Made by a program: the position numbers and the translations under genes. The notes beneath the pieces are model-generated. The model saw only the letters and a list, made by a program, of their open reading frames with translations, was not told where the DNA came from and searched no databases. Shown here piece by piece: positions 15,905-24,566 of a stretch of DNA of 63,519 nt; position 1 is the stretch's first letter; each line of letters starts with the position of its first letter. The DNA comes from an uncultured bacterium (lineage in GTDB: Bacteria > Actinomycetota > Coriobacteriia > Coriobacteriales > Coriobacteriaceae): assembly GCA_905214425.1 (NCBI GenBank), contig CAJMLY010000011.1, positions 1 to 63,519 of the forward strand, written 5' to 3'.

Positions 15905-16792
15905 TCAAGGCATCCCGGGTGCTGAGATCCCATCAGCATCGCCGACCCCCTCCATCACTCGAAGGCACCCGTCGACCCATAGGTCGATGGCGTCCGACAC
16001 CCGGTAACTCCCAAGGCCATAGGGAATCCTGTCAGCGAGTGTGGACGCAAGGAGCCTCTTCATGGACGGTGTGAGTTCGCGGGGGCGCTCCAGTTCGACT
16101 TTCCGGTCGATCAGGGGCCTGAACGGTTCCATGAGGTCGCAGGCGAGGTTGTAGGGGTTCGTCTTGGAGTGGTGGTGGATTCCCACCTGGTTGAGGTAGC
16201 CCTTCGCCGCGATCCTGCACGCCGTATGCGAGAGCAGGATGGAATAACCGTAGTCGAGGGCGCTATTGGTTGCGCCCGCGTGCGGTAGCCGGATGAAATC
16301 GGCCCCGAACAGCGCCTGGAAATAGCGGCGGGCACCTGCCGCCTCGCGCCCGGTCGAGTCGTCCGCGCGGACCTCTCCCGCATAGGATGCAAGCATCTCG
16401 GCCTCCCGTTCATGGCCTGAACCGGCAAGGACGTTGGCCTGATTGTCCAGCTTGCACTCGATGATCCTCTTCCATAGCATCTTTCGCGGCCAGGCGCCCC
16501 AGGACATCTGCGTAAGGACCCTGCCGTTCGTATCGATCGTTGCTGCCGTTAGCGGCATCAGGATTGATGCCGGCATATGACGGCTATCGGTGAAAATGAT
16601 GCTGCAGCCCCTTGCCGCGAGTTCATCGAGCAGGTATGTCGATATGAACGCGGCCTTTCCGTCGACAACGATGCAGTCGAGCTCGTCGGCACGCAACAGG
16701 ACGGGTCGGGGGTCGCCGTCACGGTGAACGGCGACCCATCCCGCCTCATAGCGCAGTTTCCGGGCGTTTTCCAAAAAGAGTGTCTTACCCAA
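15905..16792 (-). CDS. cas1: CRISPR integrase Cas1
   Basis: About 295 residues. The catalytic residues of Cas1 are visible: a Glu in STGREAAGARRYFQALFG, a His in VGIHHHSKTNPYNLACDLME and the Glu of that ME-PFRP segment. The start was placed at a TTG that overlaps the last codons of cas9 (TTGGGTAA), with GAGAGGG upstream; this gives the usual length and a normal beginning (GKTLFLENARKLRYEAGW). Longer frames to 16834 lie within cas9. With Cas2 and Csn2 it would insert new spacers. All parts of the adaptation machinery appear intact. Confidence 0.9.
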   Translation of the reverse strand: MGKTLFLENARKLRYEAGWVAVHRDGDPRPVLLRADELDCIVVDGKAAFISTYLLDELAARGCSIIFTDSRHMPASILMPLTAATIDTNGRVLTQMSWGAWPRKMLWKRIIECKLDNQANVLAGSGHEREAEMLASYAGEVRADDSTGREAAGARRYFQALFGADFIRLPHAGATNSALDYGYSILLSHTACRIAAKGYLNQVGIHHHSKTNPYNLACDLMEPFRPLIDRKVELERPRELTPSMKRLLASTLADRIPYGLGSYRVSDAIDLWVDGCLRVMEGVGDADGISAPGMP

Positions 16793-19700
16793 GGGTGGAT
16801 ACCCTCTCGTGGAGGCCCGCCGCCGAAATGTCAACGATAGCGAATCCGGCTTTGGGGTCGTTGACGATCTTATCGAAGGTCATCGAGAGCGTGCCCGCGA
16901 ACGCGCTGCCGCCGAGGGGCCTCACGTCGGCAGTACCCCTGATTCCCGAGAGGAGCTCCACGACCTGGACCTCGGACTCCGCTACCGCGCGTACGGTCTT
17001 AGCGAGATCGTCCGCTTCCGTATCGGCGAACACCTCCTCCGGCGTCTTCAGGGCACCCAGCTTGAGCACCTTTGAGACGCGGGGGAAGTTTGCCGGAGCG
17101 AGCGCGAGAAGGCGTGCCCACAGCCGGCAGAGAACCTTGGCATCGGAATCAAGATCGCGCCTGGGGCTCGGCTGCTCGCCGTCGACCATGCGCTCGACGA
17201 TCCTGAGCAGTCGGGTGTCGGCTGCGTCGAGGGCGAGCTGGCGCACGGGGCCGGCGGTCTTCAGCCCCTTGACCCTGAAGCGCTCCCCATATGCCTCGTA
17301 CACGGTCTCCTTAAGGATCCTGTCGCGCACGACGCGGACGAATCTCTCACCGGATTCACGGCACAGCGAGCGCGCATAGAGCTCAGTGAGCGAATCGGTC
17401 GCCTTGGATGCGATGGACGTGGGCACGGGGGCGAACCTGAACAGGTTTCCCTTCTTGCCCTCGGTCTCGTAGATCATGAAATAGGCGAACGTCTGGGCTG
17501 AGTAGCCGCCGAATAGGGCAGCATCACGGTTGTCCTTCACGGGGATGAGCTTTGTCTTAGAGTCGCGCGGGGAGTAGACGGTCTGCTTCCAGAAGGCCCC
17601 GCCCTCCTCGTAGGGGGCAAAGGTCACGCGAAGGTTCTTCCAGGAGCAGGCGCGGACGAGCCTCTCGCGCTCGAAAACGGAATCCCATAGCACCTCGGCC
17701 GTGTCGTAGTCGACGAGGTCGCGGAAGAACCCGCCGGAGAAGAAGTCGAGCTCTGAGTCCGCCCCGCCCCGGCGCTCCTGCGCCTCGATGTCGCGCATAA
17801 TGCGCTCGTAGAAGGCCCTGTTGTTTGACCACACCGGCGCCCTCGTCTCGATGAACCTGCCGGTCGTGAGGGCGATGAGGGCATCATGGGCATGGTAGTA
17901 ACGGTTGGCCTTGCGGCTTCTCGGGATTCCCGCGCGCCTCCTGACCGAGCTGGCGACCCCGGCCTTCACCGGCACGACCTTGACGCCCGCGTAGGTGGCC
18001 TCGAGGACCGCGGCGATGAGCTTGTACTCCTGGCTCGTCTCGGTCAGCTGGCGCCCGACGATTGACTTCAGCATTCTCTCGGAGATCCGCGTCCTCATGA
18101 GCGCGTTGAGCTTGCGCTCTGTCATGAGGCCCGCGCGACGCAGGTACATCCAGAAAGGCGCCATCTTCCTCTGCACGTGTTGGGGCACGAGGATCGAGTC
18201 CTTCTTATCAAGGCTCTCGGCGTACAGGACCAAAACCTTGTTGTCGAGCGATTCGTCCCTTCGCACCGACCTGGGCAGGATACGGTCGACGCAGTAGTCA
18301 ACCGACGCGATGCGCGCGATATCGATGGGCTTGCCGGAGTAGAGGCTCTTTCCCGCCTGCCGGAAATAGAGGTACAGGCGCTCGTTGATCTCCTTCTCGT
18401 CAAACATCCCCAGCTCGCGCAGGAGCCTGGCGGCATCCAGGTCGCGGCGCGCGTCCTCGTCGAGCGCCTTCAGCGCGGCCTCGATCTCCTGGGCGCGGCT
18501 CCGCGACCGCTTGCCCTTCAGCTTGTTCGACGCGGTCCTCGTCACCTCGACGTAGACCTTTGCCGGGGCGCACCCGGCCACCGAAGCCATGTCCTCGATA
18601 ACCTTCATGGCCTGCGAGACGCCGCGACGAAGCGCGGGGGACCCGGGCAGGGCGTCGATGCCGAGCTCACCGGCCTTTTCCAGCGCGGCGGCGTTGACCT
18701 CGTCGATCTTCGCGCGGAAGCCGAGTTCGGTGTCGCTCAGGGCCTGCATCAGGTTCATGGACGTGCCGCGGAACCTGCCGTAGGGCGCGCCCTGCTCGAG
18801 AACGTCCATGATGCACATGTCGCCACGCGCGGTATCTACCCACACACCAGTGAGCAGGCGCTCGGAGAGCTGGCCCCAGCCCTTGAGGCGCTTCGCGCAA
18901 AAGGCCTCAATAGCGTCCTCATCAAGTATATCCCCGTATTCCTTGGCGACCTTGCGCTTCAGGATGGAGCGCTCCTCGAACACGGTGTTCCACAGGATGA
19001 TGTCCTCTGCCATGGACTTCTGGGCGGCCGTCAAGGACTTCACGCCGAGAAGGCCTGCGATCCAGGCCGAGACGGACAGGCGCGACGTCATCCTTTTGGC
19101 ATCGGATACGCCCTTGACGTGCGGGTGCGCCATCGTGAAGTCGCGCGAGAGGATGTTCGCGATTCGGCTGAGGGTCATGACTGAGCCGTCCGATGCGGCC
19201 TCGACCACGGCCGCCCTCATCGCCGCATCGAGCGGCAGCCAGTCCTGGCCGTCCTCGGTGTAGCGGATGCCCGCCAGCTCGTTCAGGAACCGGCAGCGCT
19301 CGTAGAGAAGCGAGTTCGCCGGAAGTACGTCCTCATCTACCAGATAGGTGCACTTGCCCGTCATGCGCCGGATGAATGCCTCTGCGGCCGCATCGGTGTC
19401 GATATGCTCCTCGTAGTTCCAGGGTGCGACGAAGGCGCGCTCATGGCCGGGAAGACGGCGCGACCACGAGAACCTCGTCTTGCCGTGGGCGTCCAAGGGC
19501 GCGGCCGAGGAGTCCAAAGGACCTACGTAGTAGGGGATCCTCGAGGTCAGCACCTTCAGGATATGGGGGCCTTCGTCCTTGAGCCAGGGATAGAAGTTGC
19601 CCTGGGCGTCGATGATGCGGCCCACGACCTCCGCATGGAGCTGGTACGGGATAGCACTGTTGTCCGTGGTGTGGATACGGCGAAGGAACCTGTGCTCTCC

Positions 19701-20978
19701 GAGAGCGGCGACCATATCAATGTAGGCCGGGTCCTTTACGGCATCCGTTCCCTTGAAGAGCCTCTCGACCCTCTTCTTGAACTCCTCGTAGGGAATCACG
19801 TTGAGGTCATATGCCGTATAGCCCATATTCCTCTTGGCGCCGTCGAGCTTCTTCACGATCACCTTGTCATACCCCCTGCGGCCGGACCTTTTCGGGCCGC
19901 CGAAGAAGTCCCTGTAGAGGGCAAGCCCGTCCTCATCGGCACCGTCTTCGGAATCAGCATGGACGATGTATTTCAGTGCGAGGTCCTTCAGGGTGCGCAG
20001 CTGGCGCCCGTACACCTCGTACTGGGCCACCTGGTTGTGAGAGAGGGTCTTTCCGGGCGCAAACGAGAGAAGGCCCTGTAGGCGCCACGCGGAGTAGAGG
20101 CCCCTTGCGGCATCGATGGTCGGGGCGAGTCGGTCGGGACAGTTGGCGAGGAACTCATCGAGCGCATCGACGTCGGATACGGATATCTTGCCGATCTGCT
20201 CGCCCTCGAGTGCGAAGGCGTCCATATTCGCCTTGTAGCCGGCGACGAGGTCGCCCAGAGCCTTTGCCTGTGCGCGGGCGATCTTGGCGTCGATATCGTC
20301 GCCTGTCACCGATACGGCACCGGACACGGCCTTTTGGAGCTCTCGGGCAGTCCAGGAGCCGTCCATACAGGCAAGCGCGCCGCCGTCGAGCTCGATAGCC
20401 TCGCCACAGGTCTCCCCCAGAGCGTCGAGCTCGCGCACGAGGGCCTCGACCTGAGCGGAGGGATCTGAGTTGGCGGACGTCACGTCGTTGCCCTCCATGA
20501 GGAAGTGTCCGCGGCGCACGACGTGGTTGGTGATGGCCCAGAAGATGAGCCTGGGGTCGTGGGGGCCGTCTGATTCCATGAGGTCGACGTCGAGGTGCGC
20601 GAGCGTGGGATATCCGTCGAGAAGGACCTGCCAGGCTGCGGCGGCGGGATCTGTCGCGATATCTTCGCGCATGAGCCTATAGGACATCCTGCGCCTGATG
20701 AAGAAATCGGGGTCTTTAGGTGCGATAGCCGGCGCGAACACGCGCTCCATCTCGCGCTTCCTGCCGCGGGCGCGCTGGAGCCTGCGCCTCGCCGCGCGCG
20801 GCATGCGGGCCTCCGAGGCGTGGAGCGCCTCCTTGAAGCACCGTGTGCCCATCACGGGCTGGCCCTTGTGGTAGAGGACCTCACCGCACTCGTCGGTGGC
20901 CACGAACCCGACGCTCGTGCCGTCGAGGTCGATGCCGACATACCACGGACCGTTGATATTTTTAAGTTTCCTAGCCAT
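16785..20978 (-). CDS. cas9: Type II-A Cas9 with intact RuvC and substituted HNH active site
   Basis: 1,397 residues. RuvC-I Asp17 (YVGIDLDGTSVGF), an Arg-rich bridge helix at about 60-80, RuvC-II Glu811 (KVYVEVTRTASN) and RuvC-III His1029/Asp1032 (YYHAHDALIAL) are all present. In the HNH domain the segment that reads DVDHIVPQSF in S. pyogenes Cas9 reads CVDRILPRSV here, so the catalytic His840 equivalent is Arg899 (codon CGT, one transition from CAT). Asn854 is kept as Asn913 (SLDNKVL), but the Asn863 equivalent is Ser922 or Lys926 depending on the alignment. By family knowledge such a protein would cut only the non-target strand, or only bind. The gene is otherwise full length and starts with a normal ATG beside GGAG. 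Confidence 0.93.
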   Translation of the reverse strand: MARKLKNINGPWYVGIDLDGTSVGFVATDECGEVLYHKGQPVMGTRCFKEALHASEARMPRAARRRLQRARGRKREMERVFAPAIAPKDPDFFIRRRMSYRLMREDIATDPAAAAWQVLLDGYPTLAHLDVDLMESDGPHDPRLIFWAITNHVVRRGHFLMEGNDVTSANSDPSAQVEALVRELDALGETCGEAIELDGGALACMDGSWTARELQKAVSGAVSVTGDDIDAKIARAQAKALGDLVAGYKANMDAFALEGEQIGKISVSDVDALDEFLANCPDRLAPTIDAARGLYSAWRLQGLLSFAPGKTLSHNQVAQYEVYGRQLRTLKDLALKYIVHADSEDGADEDGLALYRDFFGGPKRSGRRGYDKVIVKKLDGAKRNMGYTAYDLNVIPYEEFKKRVERLFKGTDAVKDPAYIDMVAALGEHRFLRRIHTTDNSAIPYQLHAEVVGRIIDAQGNFYPWLKDEGPHILKVLTSRIPYYVGPLDSSAAPLDAHGKTRFSWSRRLPGHERAFVAPWNYEEHIDTDAAAEAFIRRMTGKCTYLVDEDVLPANSLLYERCRFLNELAGIRYTEDGQDWLPLDAAMRAAVVEAASDGSVMTLSRIANILSRDFTMAHPHVKGVSDAKRMTSRLSVSAWIAGLLGVKSLTAAQKSMAEDIILWNTVFEERSILKRKVAKEYGDILDEDAIEAFCAKRLKGWGQLSERLLTGVWVDTARGDMCIMDVLEQGAPYGRFRGTSMNLMQALSDTELGFRAKIDEVNAAALEKAGELGIDALPGSPALRRGVSQAMKVIEDMASVAGCAPAKVYVEVTRTASNKLKGKRSRSRAQEIEAALKALDEDARRDLDAARLLRELGMFDEKEINERLYLYFRQAGKSLYSGKPIDIARIASVDYCVDRILPRSVRRDESLDNKVLVLYAESLDKKDSILVPQHVQRKMAPFWMYLRRAGLMTERKLNALMRTRISERMLKSIVGRQLTETSQEYKLIAAVLEATYAGVKVVPVKAGVASSVRRRAGIPRSRKANRYYHAHDALIALTTGRFIETRAPVWSNNRAFYERIMRDIEAQERRGGADSELDFFSGGFFRDLVDYDTAEVLWDSVFERERLVRACSWKNLRVTFAPYEEGGAFWKQTVYSPRDSKTKLIPVKDNRDAALFGGYSAQTFAYFMIYETEGKKGNLFRFAPVPTSIASKATDSLTELYARSLCRESGERFVRVVRDRILKETVYEAYGERFRVKGLKTAGPVRQLALDAADTRLLRIVERMVDGEQPSPRRDLDSDAKVLCRLWARLLALAPANFPRVSKVLKLGALKTPEEVFADTEADDLAKTVRAVAESEVQVVELLSGIRGTADVRPLGGSAFAGTLSMTFDKIVNDPKAGFAIVDISAAGLHERVSTLG

Positions 20979-21003
20979 GAGTTCTCCTGTGTGATATAAA
21001 GGG

Positions 21004-21100
21004 ATTGTGAGTTGCTGCTCGAAACGCAGTACCTAAGTCGAAATACGGCTTAAAAGCCACAAACTGCCTTTTCAGGCCGCCCCGTATGGGGCTTTTTCTT
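21004..21100 (+). ncRNA. tracrRNA
   Basis: Transcribed divergently from cas9. The anti-repeat at 21008-21034 pairs with the crRNA repeat over 27 bases with G-U wobbles and few mismatches. An AAGU bulge and a short lower stem (CGAA, 21039-21042) follow, as in other type II-A tracrRNAs. Then come a nexus hairpin GGCTTAAAAGCC (21047-21058), a second small hairpin, and a terminator hairpin GCCCCGTATGGGGC with TTTTT (21079-21097). A likely -10 is TATAAA just upstream, close to the cas9 start codon. Confidence 0.85.
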
Positions 21101-21122
21101 TATCCCGACATTCCATAGGCAT

Positions 21123-21401
21123 CTAGAGCAGGTGCTCCATGACGGTACCGGTCAAATCGGTGCGGAAGCGGATGCTGCCCACCGTGTTCTCGTGGATCAT
21201 ATTGCCGGTCGCCACATCTACGTAGACGGCATCGCTGAGCCCGCGCGACACTTCCATCTCGGTGGCGCCGGTCTCGGAGTCGATACGGAGCTTTCCCACT
21301 TGGTTGCGCAAGTGCATCTGGCCCTTGGAGTCCAGGCAGCGCTCGACCGTGCCGCTGCCGGCCTCGGTCAGGTTCAGGCTATTTATTTGGAAACTGTTCA
21401 C
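21123..21401 (-). CDS. Hypothetical protein (92 aa)
   Basis: The start is a GTG after GGGGGAGGG; a longer frame from 21452 covers a hairpin and is less likely. The protein appears to be a series of short strands separated by Gly/Thr turns (for example GKLRIDSETGATEMEV and SIRFRTDLTGTVMEHLL), suggesting a small beta-barrel or beta-solenoid. No signal peptide or Cys pair of note. It lies between the tracrRNA and the Flp pilin; I do not recognise the family. Confidence 0.55.
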   Translation of the reverse strand: MNSFQINSLNLTEAGSGTVERCLDSKGQMHLRNQVGKLRIDSETGATEMEVSRGLSDAVYVDVATGNMIHENTVGSIRFRTDLTGTVMEHLL

Positions 21402-21607
21402 AGTTACCCTCCCCCTCTGCAAGAAGGCATGAGGCCGGGCCTTTCCCGGCATTGGAGGGTTTTATTTAATTATAGACTGGCGCGGGGACGATTCCATCGG
21501 TGATTCAGGGTATCGCCATAAGGTCAGATTTAACGATTCGATATTGATAAATAGATTCATTGAGCCAGATGATATTCTGGGGCAAACAACCTTCCTTTCG
21601 AAAGCAA

Positions 21608-21640
21608 AACCCCGCCCCGGCAATTAAGCCGGGGCGGGGC
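21608..21640 (-). terminator. Terminator of the pilin gene
   Basis: Arms GCCCCGCCCCGGC and GCCGGGGCGGGG around a short AT-rich loop, followed on the minus strand by TTTTGCTTT. It lies 24 bases after the pilin stop. Confidence 0.8.
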
Positions 21641-21663
21641 CAAAGGGGAAGGCGTATTCGCAT

Positions 21664-21906
21664 TTAGGCCGTGGGATAACCGCTAGTGCCGATCTTGTTT
21701 ACAACTTCGGTAGCCATAGTAATGACGCCTCGGAGCTTGCCGGAGTAAATGGCGAGGACGCTCACGAGGGCGAGGGCGAGCAGGCCGATGAGGATGATCA
21801 TCTCGGTGGAGATGACGGCACCAAACTTCTCGTCAGCCGCACGGCGGACATTGTAGGTCTTGGCCTCGATATACGTGGCCATGGCGTTCATGGTTGCAGA
21901 ATCCAC
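21664..21906 (-). CDS. flp: Flp-type major pilin
   Basis: 80 residues: a polar leader (MDSATMNAMATYIEAKTYNV), then EKFGAVISTEMIILIGLLAL, a hydrophobic helix with a Glu near its start, and a short C-terminal tail. This is the Flp/Fap pilin plan, with cleavage expected at the Gly before AVISTEM. The start is a GTG following GGAG at six bases. It has its own promoter box and its own terminator, so it can be expressed at a higher level than the assembly genes, as is usual for a major pilin. It lies about 9 kb from the tad genes, across the CRISPR locus. Confidence 0.75.
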   Translation of the reverse strand: MDSATMNAMATYIEAKTYNVRRAADEKFGAVISTEMIILIGLLALALVSVLAIYSGKLRGVITMATEVVNKIGTSGYPTA

Positions 21907-21987
21907 GATGCGCTCCTTTCGATTAGGGGGTTCGAGTCTTTGGCCCCCGTCGACACGATAGGGGCTTGCTTCCCGCCCCCGAGATAC

Positions 21988-22052
21988 ATTCTGCTCCCGT
22001 AAATGCGTCCATGAGGGACCATTTGGTGCCAAGGGGTGACAAATGGTGACAC
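21988..22052 (-). promoter_or_regulatory. Tandem-heptamer promoter box of the pilin, site 4, with a third heptamer
   Basis: Minus strand TGTCACC, ATT, TGTCACC, CCT, TGGCACC, AAA, then 28 bases, then CAGAAT (21993-21988). All three heptamers keep the 10-base phase. The extra copy suggests stronger or cooperative binding. Confidence 0.7.
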
Positions 22053-22194
22053 GGAAAAGCGCGGGTAGGCGACATGTGCGTAGCCGTATAACGTATGTTC
22101 GCCCAGATTAAATGGCAGCCGTGGCACCGACTGTGCCGAATTATCCTACGCGGGGTTGTGCTAGAGTCGAGAAGCAATTGAAAGGTCCGTCTGC

Positions 22195-22857
22195 GTGCGA
22201 AAAGAGCAGTGTATGGCAGAGGTTCGCGTAATCGGAACGGCAGATGAAATCGAGCTCATCGCTCGCTCCCTCGGAGTTGCCCCCAGGATCCAGCGGCGGC
22301 GTGACGGCATGATGGCTGGCTATTTCTAGAAACAGGCCCCAAAGATTATCTGCCTAGACCTCGGGACGACGGGGCCCAACCCCGTTGAAGATGAAATCGT
22401 GACCATCGCTATCGTGGACTGGGCGGGAAATGTGGTCCATGAGGGGAAATACGGGCCAAGTCGCAAGGAGCTGTGGCAGGCGGCATCTGAGGTCAATGAG
22501 TTCGCACCCGACAACCAGATAGACCTCCACTCAGTTTTCGACGACCAGGAAAAGATCAGGGAGATCATCTGGGGTGCCGATGAAGTTATCGTCTACAATG
22601 CCCCGCGCGTTATGAAATTCTTGGAGCACAGCGACATGGCTCCCGGATCTCGAACCAGGGTCACGGATACGATGTACGAATATTGCCGATGGCTCAGTGA
22701 AAAGAACCACGACCGAAACTGCCTTGCGAACATCGAGCTAACCGATGCTGCCGAAAAAATGGGCTACGCTTGGGGGAACAACCCGCATGGATCTGTGCCA
22801 AATGCCCTCGCTTGCCTCGCTGTCCAAATATGGATTGAAGGGCAGCAAAATGAATAA
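22195..22857 (+). pseudogene. DnaQ-like 3'-5' exonuclease homologue with amber codon and lost active site
   Basis: A single frame from a GTG at 22195 runs through a TAG at 22327-22329 and on to 22857. The 44 residues before the stop contain VRVIGTADEIELIARSLG, a small domain often seen on mobile elements. After the stop the frame reads KIICLDLGTTGPNPVEDEIVTIAIV, the start of a DEDD exonuclease. The motif that should be DxE (DLETTG) is DLG, and the second motif (YN.PFD) reads YNAPRVMKFL, so two catalytic acids are gone. No ATG, GTG or TTG lies between the TAG and the DLG motif. It is best read as a decayed exonuclease; a shorter protein could start at the GTG at 22399. Readthrough of the TAG is possible but unsupported. 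Confidence 0.65.
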
Positions 22858-23008
22858 CACTATGATTTCTGAATACAGGGCTTGAACAGCAGGCTCATCA
22901 TGTTCGTTGCTTCTTAGATTCAGTGGATGATTGCTTCTATCAATTCTACGGGATGATTTCACCGGGCGGCAAGACACTTAGGAAACCCGGTTTGGATAGG
23001 TGATTAGC

Positions 23009-23191
23009 ATGAACGTTAACGATTTTATGGCGAAGCACGATATCACTGATGCCGACCTCGAGCGCATGGCCACCCCCTTTGAGAATGGCTGTTTCGAGCT
23101 AGAGCCCGACCGAAAGGTATTCAGCGGCTCGCATCTCGAAGCAGTCTGCACTCGCCGCGTTACGGTGATTCACGATGAGAAGGATACTTAG
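23009..23191 (+). CDS. Hypothetical small acidic protein (60 aa)
   Basis: Begins MNVNDFMAKHDITDADLERM, a helical N-terminus, followed by a mixed part with FELEPDRKVFSGSHLEAV and RRVTVIHDEKD. The start ATG follows GGATAGG at about eight bases; a GTG nine bases upstream is an alternative. The size and acidic, two-part layout resemble small antitoxins, but no partner toxin is next to it, so this is speculation. A bidirectional hairpin follows. Confidence 0.5.
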   Translation: MNVNDFMAKHDITDADLERMATPFENGCFELEPDRKVFSGSHLEAVCTRRVTVIHDEKDT

Positions 23192-23209
23192 AGGGCTGAA
23201 CTGATAAAA

Positions 23210-23251
23210 AATAGAGGGCGGATACAGTAATGTGCCCCGCCCTCTATTTTT
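23210..23251. terminator. Bidirectional terminator
   Basis: Arms AAATAGAGGGCG and CGCCCTCTATTT with T-rich ends on both strands, between the convergent 60-residue gene and the HNH gene. Confidence 0.75.
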
Positions 23252-23264
23252 GTTAATAAATACG

Positions 23265-23666
23265 CTACTCCTCGTATTTGTTGCCCTTCCCGCAGTTGCA
23301 GTCCTCGCAGAGAGTCTGCAGGTTGCTCATTACAGACTTTCCCCCGCGCGAGACGGGCTTGATATGGTCGACATGGAGCTTCACGCCGTCCTCGCGTCCG
23401 CGTCCGCACTTGACGCACCTGAAACCGTCCCGGCGCAGCACGTCATAACGCATCGCGCGCGTTACCTTTGCGTGCTCCTCGTCGTTGGCCATGCGGCGAT
23501 CCTGGTACTCTAGGCGGCGCTTATCCCGCTCCTTCTTCTTTTTCGATTTGCGATGTTCCTTCAATAACATCGTCAGGATTGCCTCCGCGGCCCATAGCGC
23601 GACAACGATCTGCAGGAGCGGCAATAGAGACTGCATTACCTGGGTAGCGGGACCCGACGTTTCCAT
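23265..23666 (-). CDS. Membrane-anchored HNH endonuclease domain protein
   Basis: 133 residues. An N-terminal membrane helix (about 12-36, LLPLLQIVVALWAAEAILTM) is followed by a very basic stretch (KEHRKSKKKKERDKRRLE) and a complete HNH domain: RYDVLRRDGFRCVKCG, HVDHIKPVSRGGKS, NLQTLCEDCN. Both CxxC pairs and the His-Asp-His core are present, as in McrA-type HNH nucleases. By the positive-inside rule the basic nuclease part would be cytoplasmic, held at the membrane. GGAGG precedes the ATG. It has its own promoter box of the shared regulon. A membrane-held nuclease co-regulated with pili and mobilisation genes could act on DNA entering or leaving the cell; that is inference. Confidence 0.8.
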   Translation of the reverse strand: METSGPATQVMQSLLPLLQIVVALWAAEAILTMLLKEHRKSKKKKERDKRRLEYQDRRMANDEEHAKVTRAMRYDVLRRDGFRCVKCGRGREDGVKLHVDHIKPVSRGGKSVMSNLQTLCEDCNCGKGNKYEE

Positions 23667-23699
23667 GATCTGCCTCCTTATTGGGGGATATACGCCACA

Positions 23700-23753
23700 A
23701 GTCTAAGCTCCTACAGATGCCGCCGCCCGTCCACTTGGTGCCACAGGGTGACA
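23700..23753 (-). promoter_or_regulatory. Tandem-heptamer promoter box, site 5
   Basis: Minus strand TGTCACC, CTG, TGGCACC, AAG, 28 bases, TAGACT (23705-23700). Predicted 5' leader of about 27 bases before the HNH gene. Confidence 0.7.
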
Positions 23754-23841
23754 CCCGCCCTGAACACTTGTTCATAGCCGCCCGCACGCCTGCCCTCCAA
23801 ACGATGATTGGTGCATCGAGAGACTGGACGGAGGAAGAATT

Positions 23842-24554
23842 ATGGCCGAGGTGCTTAATCTGGATATGCTTCCCGATTGGCTGAGGGACATGGATGTCGG
23901 CGCGTCGGTGAGACCCGGTGCGGATGGGAGCGCCCATCCCTGCCTCACATGGTGCGGCAGCTTCACGGTCCACGGCCTGGGATTCCACGCGATGAGCGGG
24001 ACGACGACCGATTTTGCCATGGCCTGGCCCATCGGCAACGGGGCTGGCAAGTCCTGCAGGACGCCTATGACATCTACGACCCGATAGCCGGGCAGGACGG
24101 CTATATCGAGCCCGAGGACCTCATCGACATCCTGAATGAGAACGGCTACAGCTCCCTCAGCTCTTTTGCCGCAGTTGAGGGCGAATGGTGGCGCGAGGGC
24201 CTGACGTGTGCCGTCGCGGCCAAGTGGTGCAGGGAACGCTATTCGGTCCCCCTGACCTTTGCCGACGGGCACGCGGCGCTGTCGCGCCTCGTCTCCTGTG
24301 CCGCCGCGTTCTATCCGGATGCGGACAGGGCGCTGCTTGGCTCAACGATTGCGCGGGAGATGGCCTGCCAGGAGAAAGACTACAACATGGCCGCCTACGG
24401 CACATCGCGCGAGCTCAAGGACACGCAGATCCGCTCAGGCGGCGTGGTTCCGCAGAATTCGGTTGGCCATGCGATAGGCATGGCGCCAGTGGGCGGCATG
24501 AGACCCCTACAAAACCCGGAAACGAAGGGCCGCGGGCCCAAGTTCGGCCATTGA
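23842..24554 (+). pseudogene. Frameshifted gene of unknown function
   Basis: A strong GGAGGAAG site and ATG at 23842 open a frame (MAEVLNLDMLPDWLRDMDVG and onward) that reads sensibly to about 24040 and then ends at 24087. From about 24035 the next frame continues sensibly (GWQVLQDAYDIYDPIAGQDG, later KDYNMAAYGTSRELKDTQIR) to 24554. The out-of-frame parts of each look random, so one gene of about 236 codons has probably been split by a frameshift near 24030-24050, in the run ccatcggcaacggggctgg. It may be a true mutation, a programmed shift or a sequence error. It precedes the three tandem paralogues in the same direction. Confidence 0.55.
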
Positions 24555-24566
24555 TGAGAGAAAGGA

